Notes under the pieces: generated by a model
What the model was told of the DNA's origin: nothing
Seen by the model: only the letters and a program-made list of their open reading frames with translations
The model's database searches: none
Part shown: piece after piece, positions 6,080-12,856 of the stretch
Layout: each line of letters opens with the position of its first letter
Numbering within the stretch: position 1 is the first letter of the stretch
Assembly: GCA_003241285.1 (NCBI GenBank)
Contig: QFOT01000055.1
Coordinates: 1 to 12,856, forward strand
Direction: 5' to 3'
Source of the DNA: Micavibrio aeruginosavorus
GTDB taxonomy: Bacteria; Pseudomonadota; Alphaproteobacteria; Micavibrionales; Micavibrionaceae
DNA length: 12,856 bases
Translations under genes and position numbers: made by a program

Positions 6080-7169
6080 GATCGGCTCGGCGCTGGTTGT
6101 TAACAGCGCAAACGGCCAGCCTCAACTGGATTGGCTTGAAACGCTCGCTGATGATATAGCTATCCTGAAATCTAGAAATATAGAAGTTTGCCTTGTCAGC
6201 TCCGGTGCCATTGGCCTTGGCCGCGCCAGCATGGGTATTAGCTTTAATGTACCATCCAAATCCATTGAGCTAGAAAAGAAACAGGCTGCCGCTTCCATCG
6301 GTCAAATACGTCTTTGTCAGATTTATCAGGATATTTTTAAATCACGCAATATCGGGGTTGGCCAGATTCTGCTCAGTCCTGCCGATACCGAAAATCGTAA
6401 GACGCATTTGAACGCCCGCGCCGCGATGAACGAACTTTTGAAATCCGGCATACTTCCGGTGATTAACGAGAACGATACGACAGCAACGGAAGAAATCCGC
6501 TTCGGCGACAATGACCGCCTTGCCGCGCGCGTAGCGCAAATGATCGCCGCTGATACGCTTCTTATTCTTTCAACAACGGACGGCCTTTACACCGACGATC
6601 CACGCATCAATTCTGACGCTAAACATATCCCTTTCGTTGAATCTTTAACCGCCGATACCATGGCGCTCGCAAAAGATGCCTTAGCAGGCCTCAGCACAGG
6701 CGGCATGAAAAGCAAAATTGAATCAGCCCGTATAGCCGTCAATGCCGGAACCAATGTCATCATCGCGCGCGGAATGGATAAAAATCCGATCCAACCTTTG
6801 GTAAGTGATCAAGCGATCTGTACTGTAATCGTTGCCAAAGGCAATCCGGCCTCCGCACGCAAGAAATGGATACAGGCTCATGTTAAAACCAAGGGCCGCA
6901 TAATGATAGATGAAGGTGCCGCCAACGCTCTACGCAACGGCAAAAGTCTCCTGCCCGCTGGAATTCGTCAAGCTGACGGCGTCTTTGATACCGGAGATGC
7001 CGTACAGATTTTTGATCTCCAGTTAAACGAACTTGGCATCGGCCTCCCAAAATACGATTCAGATGAAATTCTCAAAATCATGGGTAGAAAATCATCTGAA
7101 ATATCCGATATTCTTGGCTATGCCGGACATGACGAATTTATTCACCGCGATGATTTAGCTTTACACTAA
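6027..7169 (+). CDS. proB: Glutamate 5-kinase
   Basis: The enzyme phosphorylates glutamate to gamma-glutamyl phosphate, the first step of proline synthesis. The 380-residue product has an amino-acid-kinase domain with KIGSALV (18-24), VSSGAIGLG (57-65), INENDTT (147-153), FGDND (159-163), TDGLYTDDP (184-192) and STGGMKSKI (223-231). A C-terminal PUA domain follows (about 280-370, LLPAGI at 308-313). The ATG at 6027 lies inside obgE but is preceded by a purine-rich AAAGAGAAAG stretch, and no later Met precedes the essential KIGS motif, so the 53-base overlap looks real. proA, the usual partner gene, is not adjacent; pepN follows after 9 bases. ProB is typically inhibited by proline. Confidence 0.97.
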   Translation: MTITASKILKNSKRLIIKIGSALVVNSANGQPQLDWLETLADDIAILKSRNIEVCLVSSGAIGLGRASMGISFNVPSKSIELEKKQAAASIGQIRLCQIYQDIFKSRNIGVGQILLSPADTENRKTHLNARAAMNELLKSGILPVINENDTTATEEIRFGDNDRLAARVAQMIAADTLLILSTTDGLYTDDPRINSDAKHIPFVESLTADTMALAKDALAGLSTGGMKSKIESARIAVNAGTNVIIARGMDKNPIQPLVSDQAICTVIVAKGNPASARKKWIQAHVKTKGRIMIDEGAANALRNGKSLLPAGIRQADGVFDTGDAVQIFDLQLNELGIGLPKYDSDEILKIMGRKSSEISDILGYAGHDEFIHRDDLALH

Positions 7170-7178
7170 GGAACACAC

Positions 7179-9779
7179 ATGCGCACCGACACCGCCCCTA
7201 AAACGACTTATCTGAAAGATTACAAAGTCCCTGACTATAAAGTCCGTGATATTGAATTAACCTTCCGGATTTTTGACGATTATACGGAAGTCGTTTCAAA
7301 GGCGCATTATATCAAAAACCATACAGGTGCCGATGATCTTGTTTTAAACGGCGAAGAACTGATTTTAAAATCGATTTCTATTGGCGGTCAGCCACTTGAT
7401 GCAAACGAATATTCAGTCGATGAAAAATTTCTAAAAATTCGCTGCCTGGGCGAAGAATTCATTCTTGAAATTACCACTCATATTAACCCCGCCGCAAATA
7501 CATCCCTTGAAGGCCTTTATAAATCCGAAGGCAATTATTGCACGCAATGCGAATCAGAAGGTTTCCGCAAAATTACCTTCTTCCCGGACCGCCCCGATGT
7601 GATGAGCATCTTTACCACGCGTATCGAAGCACCCAAATCTCTGCCTGTTTTATTATCGAACGGAAATCTGATCGAAGAAGGTGAACTGGATTCAGATCGT
7701 CATTTTACTGTCTGGAATGACCCTTTTCCAAAGCCATGCTATCTCTTTGCTCTGGTCGCCGGAAAACTGGATCATATCCGGGATGAATTCACGACAATGA
7801 CAGGCCGCAAGGTTGATCTGTATATTTACGCCCGCTCACCAGATCTGCCCCAATGCTATTGGGCGATGGAATCCCTTATTCGCTCGATGAAATGGGATGA
7901 AGAAGTTTTCGGGCGCGAATACCAGCTCAACCGCTTTAACATCGTTGCCGTTTCCGACTTTAACTTCGGCGCGATGGAAAATACGTCCCTGAATATATTC
8001 AATACAGCACTCGTTCTTGCCGAAGCGGAAACGGCTACCGACAATGATTTTTTGCGCGTCGAAGGCGTAGTCGCGCATGAATATTTTCACAACTGGTCAG
8101 GCAACCGCGTTACCTGCCGGGACTGGTTCCAGCTTTCCCTAAAAGAAGGCCTGACAGTTTTCAGAGATCAGGAATTTACAGCCGACGTAAATTCCCGCGC
8201 CGTCAAACGTATCGATGACGTGGTATTGTTGCGTGCCCGCCAATTTCCTGAAGATGCTGGCCCTCTTTCTCACCCGATTCGTCCCGATAATTACATCGAG
8301 ATAAATAATTTTTATACTTTAACTGTCTACGAAAAAGGCGGCGAAGTTATTCGCATGCAAAAGACCTTAATGGGGCCGGAAAAATTCCGCGAGGGCACAG
8401 ATCTTTATTTCAATCGCTTCGATGGGCAAGCTGTCACTTGCGATGATTTCGTGCAGGCTATGCAGGAAGCGTCCGGTAGAGATTTATCACATTTTAAACT
8501 CTGGTACTCACAAGCTGGAACACCTGAAATTATCGCCAGCGGTCATTACGATGAAAAATCAAAAAACTATACCCTTGATCTTGAGCAAATAATCCCGGCA
8601 ACTGTCGGCCAACCAACCAAGAAAGCCATGCATATCCCGGTGACCGTCGGCTTGATATCGCCAAACGGCGATGAAATCGTATCATCGACCATTTTGGAAT
8701 TAACCAAGGATAAGCAACAATTTACATTCGAAAACATTTCGGCAAAACCTGTTCCGTCCATCCTTCGTAATTTCTCGGCACCGGTAAAACTGACTACCGA
8801 TTTAAGCGATGATGAATATCGTTTCCTAATGGTTCACGACACGGACGGCTTCAACCGCTGGGAGTCTGGACAGATCATCGCGATGCGCCTAATCCTTAAT
8901 TTGCTGAAAAATGAATCAACTGATATATCTCCCTTTATCCAATCCATCTCGGCGCTGCTCGATCAATGCCTTGACCCGAAACAGGATAAAGCGTTGCTCG
9001 CACGCATGCTGAGCCTACCGGATATTTCGATTATCGGACAGGAATGCGAAATTATCGATCCAGATGCCATCTATAATGTTCTCATGCATCTCAACCGTGA
9101 AATCCTTGCCCAGTGCCGCGACAGGATTCAGGCTGTATTTGACAAGGTAAATACTCAAAAAGAGTATAAGCCGGATCCTGTATCAATGGGCGAGCGCGCA
9201 CTGAAACGAGTGGTGTTGAAATATCTATCTGCCAACTATGACGACCACGCAGTGAAGCTTGCTAAATTGGTTTACGATAATGCAAATAATATGACCGACC
9301 GCATGATCGGCCTTTCAGCCCTGATGGATACTGCCTCTGCTGAACGCGGCGTTGCTCTTGCTCACTTTCATGATAAATTCAAAAACTACGCCCTTGTCAT
9401 TGACAAATGGTTCAGTGCTCAGGCCATGGCCGTTCGCATAAATACGCTGGACGACATTAAAAACCTTTCCAAACATCCAGATTTTAATATCAAAAATCCA
9501 AATCGCGTTCGTTCGCTCTACAGCACCTTCTCCATCAATAACCCGGTGAAGTTCCATGCCCGCGACGGCTCAGGATACAATCTTCTGCTAAAGGCCGTAA
9601 TCGACACGGATTCGATAAACCCTCATGTTTCTTCACGATTATTGACAGCTATTCGTGACTGGAAGCGTTATACACCTGATCGCCAGGACAAAATGAAGAA
9701 AATCCTTGAAATTATAATCGAAACAAAGGGATTATCACCGCATGCGTTCGAAATCGCCAGCAAAACCCTTAACGGCTAA
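7179..9779 (+). CDS. pepN: Aminopeptidase N (M1 zinc metallopeptidase)
   Basis: The 866-residue product is close to the E. coli PepN length (870). It removes N-terminal amino acids from peptides in the cytoplasm. The exopeptidase motif GAMEN is at 264-268 and the zinc site HEYFH at 300-304, with Glu301 as the general base. The third zinc ligand is Glu323 in LKEGLTVFRDQEF, and the catalytic Tyr lies in TVYEKGGEVI. The positions nearly match E. coli PepN. Further bacterial-PepN features are YKSEGNYCTQCESEGFRKI, FPDRPDV and the long helical C-terminal half. AAGGA overlapping the proB stop gives a clear ribosome binding site. The 3' end overlaps rnhB by 38 bases. No signal peptide is present. Confidence 0.97.
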   Translation: MRTDTAPKTTYLKDYKVPDYKVRDIELTFRIFDDYTEVVSKAHYIKNHTGADDLVLNGEELILKSISIGGQPLDANEYSVDEKFLKIRCLGEEFILEITTHINPAANTSLEGLYKSEGNYCTQCESEGFRKITFFPDRPDVMSIFTTRIEAPKSLPVLLSNGNLIEEGELDSDRHFTVWNDPFPKPCYLFALVAGKLDHIRDEFTTMTGRKVDLYIYARSPDLPQCYWAMESLIRSMKWDEEVFGREYQLNRFNIVAVSDFNFGAMENTSLNIFNTALVLAEAETATDNDFLRVEGVVAHEYFHNWSGNRVTCRDWFQLSLKEGLTVFRDQEFTADVNSRAVKRIDDVVLLRARQFPEDAGPLSHPIRPDNYIEINNFYTLTVYEKGGEVIRMQKTLMGPEKFREGTDLYFNRFDGQAVTCDDFVQAMQEASGRDLSHFKLWYSQAGTPEIIASGHYDEKSKNYTLDLEQIIPATVGQPTKKAMHIPVTVGLISPNGDEIVSSTILELTKDKQQFTFENISAKPVPSILRNFSAPVKLTTDLSDDEYRFLMVHDTDGFNRWESGQIIAMRLILNLLKNESTDISPFIQSISALLDQCLDPKQDKALLARMLSLPDISIIGQECEIIDPDAIYNVLMHLNREILAQCRDRIQAVFDKVNTQKEYKPDPVSMGERALKRVVLKYLSANYDDHAVKLAKLVYDNANNMTDRMIGLSALMDTASAERGVALAHFHDKFKNYALVIDKWFSAQAMAVRINTLDDIKNLSKHPDFNIKNPNRVRSLYSTFSINNPVKFHARDGSGYNLLLKAVIDTDSINPHVSSRLLTAIRDWKRYTPDRQDKMKKILEIIIETKGLSPHAFEIASKTLNG

Positions 9780-10395
9780 GCGCCCTTCTTTCAATCTTGA
9801 ACAGTCAGGCGTAATCTGTGGCTGCGATGAAGCTGGAAGAGGCCCTCTTGCTGGCCCTGTGACAGCGGCCTGCGTCTTTATTCCGCATGAAAAAAGGTCA
9901 TATAAAATCTGGGAAAAAGTGCGGGACAGCAAATTATTATCACCCAAAGAGCGGGAAAACATATTCGATGATCTTCGAGAAAAATCCTGTTTCGGCATAG
10001 CCTCGGCTTCAGTTGAGGAAATCGATGAAATCAACATATTGCAAGCGGCGATTCTAGCTATGAAACGTGCCACTGAAAATATGTGTCAAAACTTCGATAT
10101 ATGTCCGGATCTTGCCCTGATCGATGGAAATTATAAACCCCAGCAGTTCCCTTATCCAACGCAGCCTGTTATAAAAGGCGACATGTTATCTGTTTCTATA
10201 GCGGCAGCTTCTATTCTAGCAAAAGTCACGCGTGACCGTATCATGAAAGAACTCCATGATACGCATCCCCATTATGGCTGGCTTTCAAATGCAGGATATG
10301 CCACGCCGGTTCATTTACACGCCCTTAGGCAATACGGCCCATGCGCTCATCACCGGCGCAAATTTTCTAAGGTTAAGGAGTTACTATGCGCATAA
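9742..10395 (+). CDS. rnhB: Ribonuclease HII
   Basis: The 217-residue enzyme cuts RNA in RNA-DNA hybrids and at single ribonucleotides embedded in DNA. The metal-binding residues are visible: Asp29-Glu30 in CDEAGRGPLAGPV, Asp128 in LIDGN, and Asp165 in AKVTRDRIM. PVIKGD (142-147) and HPHYGWLSNAGYATPVHLHAL are further family signatures. AAGGGA upstream supports the ATG at 9742 inside the end of pepN, and the DEAGRG motif needs a start near here. The last 10 bases overlap the start of a pilin-like gene, suggesting translational coupling. From general knowledge, rnhB often lies next to ccrM in alphaproteobacteria; here two pilin-like genes separate them. Confidence 0.97.
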   Translation: MRSKSPAKPLTAKRPSFNLEQSGVICGCDEAGRGPLAGPVTAACVFIPHEKRSYKIWEKVRDSKLLSPKERENIFDDLREKSCFGIASASVEEIDEINILQAAILAMKRATENMCQNFDICPDLALIDGNYKPQQFPYPTQPVIKGDMLSVSIAAASILAKVTRDRIMKELHDTHPHYGWLSNAGYATPVHLHALRQYGPCAHHRRKFSKVKELLCA

Positions 10396-11111
10396 AAGAT
10401 TCAGGATTTACACTCGTCGAACTTTCAATAGTAATGATTATCATCGGCCTGCTGATTGGCGGCATTCTGAAAGGCCAGGAACTGGTTCAGAACGCAAGGG
10501 TCAGTGCTACAATAGCTCAGGTAAAAAATTATTCAGCCGCCACTCTGACCTTTCAAAACAGCTTCGGCAACCTGCCTGGCGATATTTTCAGTGCCCCTTC
10601 TCTGGTACCCGATTGTAATGCCGCAAATTATTGCGGTGGCGGGAACGGCGATTGGGTTGTCGGAGCAAAAGACCCCAATGCGTTTAACTTGAACCAATCC
10701 GGCGTTCTGACCGTACCTGAAGTTGAAACGACTTATTTTTGGAAACATCTGCAACTGGCGAATCTAATTAGTGACATTCAGCCTTCAGGCAATCCAAGTA
10801 GACCAGCTTGGGAAATAACGCATCCCTATAACGAATTATCCAAAGGTGGATTCACTGTCTATACGGCTGACCGTGCCAGAGATGTCGGCCGAGGTATCGG
10901 CCTAAGGCTTCAGAATGTACCGACAGGCACGTCTAGCAGCAGAACTCTCACCCCATCGATTGCAGAAAAAATAGACATGAAAATGGATGATGGGCACCCA
11001 GATTTTGGCTCCGTTCAGGCGGATTCAGAAGCCAGCGGTTGCGATACGGGCGGCAGATATCAAGTTAATACAACACGTCCTGTCTGCGTTATGTTTTTTC
11101 AACTTTATTAA
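10386..11111 (+). CDS. Type IV prepilin-like protein, first of tandem pair
   Basis: The 241-residue product has a textbook class III signal: a short leader MRIKDSG, cleavage before Phe8, Glu at position +5 of the mature protein (Glu12), and a hydrophobic helix FTLVELSIVMIIIGLLIGG. A prepilin peptidase should cut it and N-methylate Phe. The helix continues into a QNARVSATIAQVKNYSAA segment. The globular part has four Cys (77, 83, 219, 234) that could form two disulfides, a glycine-rich YCGGGNGD loop, an Asp-rich KMDDGHPDFG motif (199-208) that might bind calcium, and the end VMFFQLY. AAGGAG just upstream, inside rnhB, supports the ATG. No pilus ATPase, platform protein or prepilin peptidase is in the window, so whether it serves a pilus, type II secretion or DNA uptake is unknown. 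Confidence 0.9.
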   Translation: MRIKDSGFTLVELSIVMIIIGLLIGGILKGQELVQNARVSATIAQVKNYSAATLTFQNSFGNLPGDIFSAPSLVPDCNAANYCGGGNGDWVVGAKDPNAFNLNQSGVLTVPEVETTYFWKHLQLANLISDIQPSGNPSRPAWEITHPYNELSKGGFTVYTADRARDVGRGIGLRLQNVPTGTSSSRTLTPSIAEKIDMKMDDGHPDFGSVQADSEASGCDTGGRYQVNTTRPVCVMFFQLY

Positions 11112-11867
11112 TTGGCTATTACCTTGAAAAACAAAAAATATATTTCCGGTTTTACCCTCGTCGAATTATCGATAGTTATGATTATAATCGGGCTTTTAAT
11201 CGGCGGCATTTTAAAAGGTCAGGAACTCATTCAAAACGCCCGGATTAGTTCAACAATAGCCCAAGTTAAAGGCTATTCTGCCGCCACATTGACTTTTCAG
11301 GACAGCTACAAAAATTTACCGGGTGATATTTTTGCTGCCCACACTCTCGTACCTCAATGCAGTACTACCAATTACTGCGGTGGCGGTAACGGAGACAATA
11401 AGGTTGGCGTTTTCGATATAATGTCGTTTTCCGCAAGCCAGGCAGGTGTATTAACCTTGCCCGAAATTGAAACAACTTACTTCTGGAAACACCTTCAGCT
11501 TGCTGGACTGATAGATGGGATTAAGCCTTATAGCAATCCCGCGTCACCTGCATGGGGCAGCACCCACCCCTCCAATACACTTTCAGGAGGAGGCTTTACC
11601 GTATACACATCATCCTCCACTACAGGAATAGATGTAGGCAGAGGCGTTGGCGTTCGGCTACTAAAATATCCTAACTCATCAGCTGCTGATTGGCAGCGTT
11701 CACTTACACCATTAATAGCACAGAAAATTGACACGAAAATGGATGATGGGATGCCCGATTCAGGGGCCGTTCAAGCAGATGCTGCAGCCACTAATTGCGA
11801 CCCTGGCGGCATATATCAGGTTTCGAATACAACTCCTTCCTGTTACATGTTTTTTCAGCTGTACTAA
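11112..11867 (+). CDS. Type IV prepilin-like protein, second of tandem pair
   Basis: This is a close paralogue of the preceding gene. It has the same processing site (ISG before FTLVELS, Glu at +5), helix, four Cys in matching positions (83, 89, 229, 244), YCGGGNGD loop, TTYFWKHLQLA block, KMDDGMPDSG motif and MFFQLY end. Many codons differ at third positions while the protein is kept, so the duplication is not recent and both copies seem to be under selection. No ATG precedes the signal. The possible starts are TTG at 11112, directly after the upstream TAA, and TTG at 11124, which gives a leader of more usual length (MKNKKYISG). Neither has a Shine-Dalgarno sequence, so translation probably depends on ribosomes finishing the first gene. 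No terminator is seen downstream. The true start is uncertain. Confidence 0.87.
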   Translation: MAITLKNKKYISGFTLVELSIVMIIIGLLIGGILKGQELIQNARISSTIAQVKGYSAATLTFQDSYKNLPGDIFAAHTLVPQCSTTNYCGGGNGDNKVGVFDIMSFSASQAGVLTLPEIETTYFWKHLQLAGLIDGIKPYSNPASPAWGSTHPSNTLSGGGFTVYTSSSTTGIDVGRGVGVRLLKYPNSSAADWQRSLTPLIAQKIDTKMDDGMPDSGAVQADAAATNCDPGGIYQVSNTTPSCYMFFQLY

Positions 11868-11894
11868 TTTTTTAACAAGCACTCACAACCTCTT

Positions 11895-11955
11895 GATTCC
11901 CATATTAGATTCTAAAATTAATACTTGACGGCGAATCAAGTTTGACTCATGATTC
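11895..11955. promoter_or_regulatory. Cluster of five GANTC sites upstream of ccrM
   Basis: GANTC occurs at 11895-11899, 11908-11912, 11933-11937, 11944-11948 and 11951-11955. GANTC is the site methylated by CcrM, the product of the next gene. Two inverted pairs are embedded: CTTGATTC (11892-11899) with GAATCAAG (11933-11940), and GAATCA (11933-11938) with TGATTC (11950-11955). In Caulobacter, methylation of GANTC sites in the ccrM promoter is known to affect its transcription, and GcrA acts at promoters carrying methylated GANTC. Autoregulation here is inferred from that. Confidence 0.7.
11925..11953 (+). promoter_or_regulatory. Possible ccrM promoter
   Basis: TTGACG (11925-11930) and CATGAT (11948-11953) are separated by 17 bases, placing a transcript start near 11960, about 20 bases before the ATG. 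The -10 box is weak, as expected for an activator-dependent promoter. Three GANTC sites overlap the spacer and -10 region. I find no clear TTAA-N7-TTAA CtrA box in the gap. Confidence 0.4.
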
Positions 11956-11978
11956 TTTCCTCATAAGGGAAATAATAT

Positions 11979-12856
11979 ATGTCCAGTAAAAAAGATAAAT
12001 CTAAAAAGAAATCCACAGAATTTAAGAAAAACAGTATTTATCAAGGCGATTGCGTGGAAATTATGCGCTCTCTCCCAAAAGGCTCTGTGGACATGATTTT
12101 TGCAGATCCTCCTTATAATCTTCAGCTCAAAGGCGACCTCCACCGCCCTAACAACACCAAGGTCGACGCCTGTGACGACCATTGGGATCAATTCAATTCT
12201 TTTAAGGAATATGATAAATTTACCCGTGACTGGCTTTCTGCCGCCCGCGACCTCTTGACTGATGACGGCTCGATGTGGGTTATCGGCTCCTACCACAATA
12301 TTTTCCGCGTTGGCGCTATTCTACAAGATCTTGGCTTTTGGGTTTTGAACGATATCGTCTGGCGCAAAACAAATCCGATGCCGAATTTTCGTGGACGCCG
12401 CTTTACAAATGCGCACGAAACAATGATTTGGGTCGCCAAGTCAGAAAAAAGCAAATACCGCTTTAATTACGACGCCATGAAATCCTTGAATGAAGATATG
12501 CAGATGCGCTCTGACTGGACACTTCCTCTTTGCACGGGAGGCGAACGCCTCAAGGATGAAAATGGTGAAAAAGGTCACGCTACACAAAAACCTGAATCCC
12601 TTCTCTACCGAGTCATTACAGCATCTACACAGCCGGGCGACACAATCCTCGATCCATTTTTTGGTACAGGCACGACAGGCGCCGTTGCCAAGAAACTTGG
12701 CCGTGACTGGATAGGTATCGACCGCGAAACGGACTATATAAAACTTGCTACAAAGCGCATCGAAGCGATTAAGCCGATTGAGGATGACGATGTCCTGCAT
12801 CGACCGCAGAAACGTGAAGAAGCCCGCGTGCCGTTTGGCTGGCTGGTCGAACGCGG
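11979..12856 (+). CDS. ccrM: CcrM-type adenine methyltransferase (GANTC), cut by window end
   Basis: The frame from ATG 11979 stays open to the window edge, giving the first 292 residues of a protein usually near 360. It matches the Caulobacter cell-cycle methyltransferase almost block for block: FADPPYNLQL with catalytic DPPY (43-46), the DDHWDQF segment (66-72), WVIGSYHNIFRVG (100-112), NDIVWRKTNPMPNF (124-137), NAHETMIW (144-151), QMRSDWTLPLCTGGER (175-190), the AdoMet-binding DPFFGTGTT (225-233) and RVPFGWLVE near the edge. It is a beta-class N6-adenine methyltransferase for GANTC. The C-terminal DNA-recognition part lies outside. AAGGGA (11965-11970) supports the start. The lysine-rich leader (SSKKDKSKKK) is longer than in Caulobacter. 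The gap upstream carries five GANTC sites. Confidence 0.96.
   Translation, partial: MSSKKDKSKKKSTEFKKNSIYQGDCVEIMRSLPKGSVDMIFADPPYNLQLKGDLHRPNNTKVDACDDHWDQFNSFKEYDKFTRDWLSAARDLLTDDGSMWVIGSYHNIFRVGAILQDLGFWVLNDIVWRKTNPMPNFRGRRFTNAHETMIWVAKSEKSKYRFNYDAMKSLNEDMQMRSDWTLPLCTGGERLKDENGEKGHATQKPESLLYRVITASTQPGDTILDPFFGTGTTGAVAKKLGRDWIGIDRETDYIKLATKRIEAIKPIEDDDVLHRPQKREEARVPFGWLVER

Noticed and set aside
11868..11978. CtrA box or terminator between the second pilin and ccrM
   Set aside because: TTAA occurs at 11872 and 11918 but not with the 7-base spacing of a CtrA site, and no GC-rich hairpin with a T-run is present.
12441..12800. Minus-strand open frame of 119 residues inside ccrM
   Set aside because: The plus strand encodes conserved methyltransferase blocks throughout; this is a shadow.

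Overview
The window looks like a chromosomal segment of an alphaproteobacterium of moderate GC content. The strongest taxonomic marker is the last gene, a CcrM-type GANTC adenine methyltransferase that closely resembles the Caulobacter enzyme along its length. The obgE-proB-pepN-rnhB order and the compact, overlapping genes fit this. I cannot name the genus.

Layout. Positions 1-752 are AT-rich, hold no gene I can support, and end at a fragment (747-947) that encodes only the C-terminal half of a response-regulator receiver domain. A 50-codon gene for a strongly acidic protein (1036-1188) follows, closed by a clear terminator. Then comes an AHSA1/SRPBCC-family gene (1246-1722), convergent with a leftward three-gene operon read 4168 to 1729: a soluble PAS histidine kinase, a single-domain response regulator, and an L,D-transpeptidase-like lipoprotein. 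The first two overlap by 8 bases and the last two are 3 bases apart, so a phosphorelay is co-expressed with a predicted cell-wall enzyme.

From 4207 the right half is read rightward. A near-consensus sigma-70 promoter drives rplU-rpmA (ribosomal proteins L21 and L27), followed by a structured repeat-like spacer and a strong terminator. Next comes a tightly packed series: obgE, proB, pepN, rnhB and two tandem prepilin-like genes. obgE/proB overlap by 53 bases, pepN/rnhB by 38, and rnhB/first pilin by 10. The two pilin-like genes are paralogues in the same reading frame, separated by a single TAA stop, and the second has only TTG starts available. They lie between rnhB and ccrM.

The 111-base gap before ccrM contains five GANTC sites within 61 bases. 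Some lie inside a possible promoter, a pattern suggesting that ccrM is controlled by its own methylation mark. The ccrM gene runs off the right edge. The observations I rate highest are this GANTC cluster, the tandem pilin pair, and the kinase/regulator/L,D-transpeptidase operon. I found no CRISPR array, tRNA, rRNA or complete mobile element.
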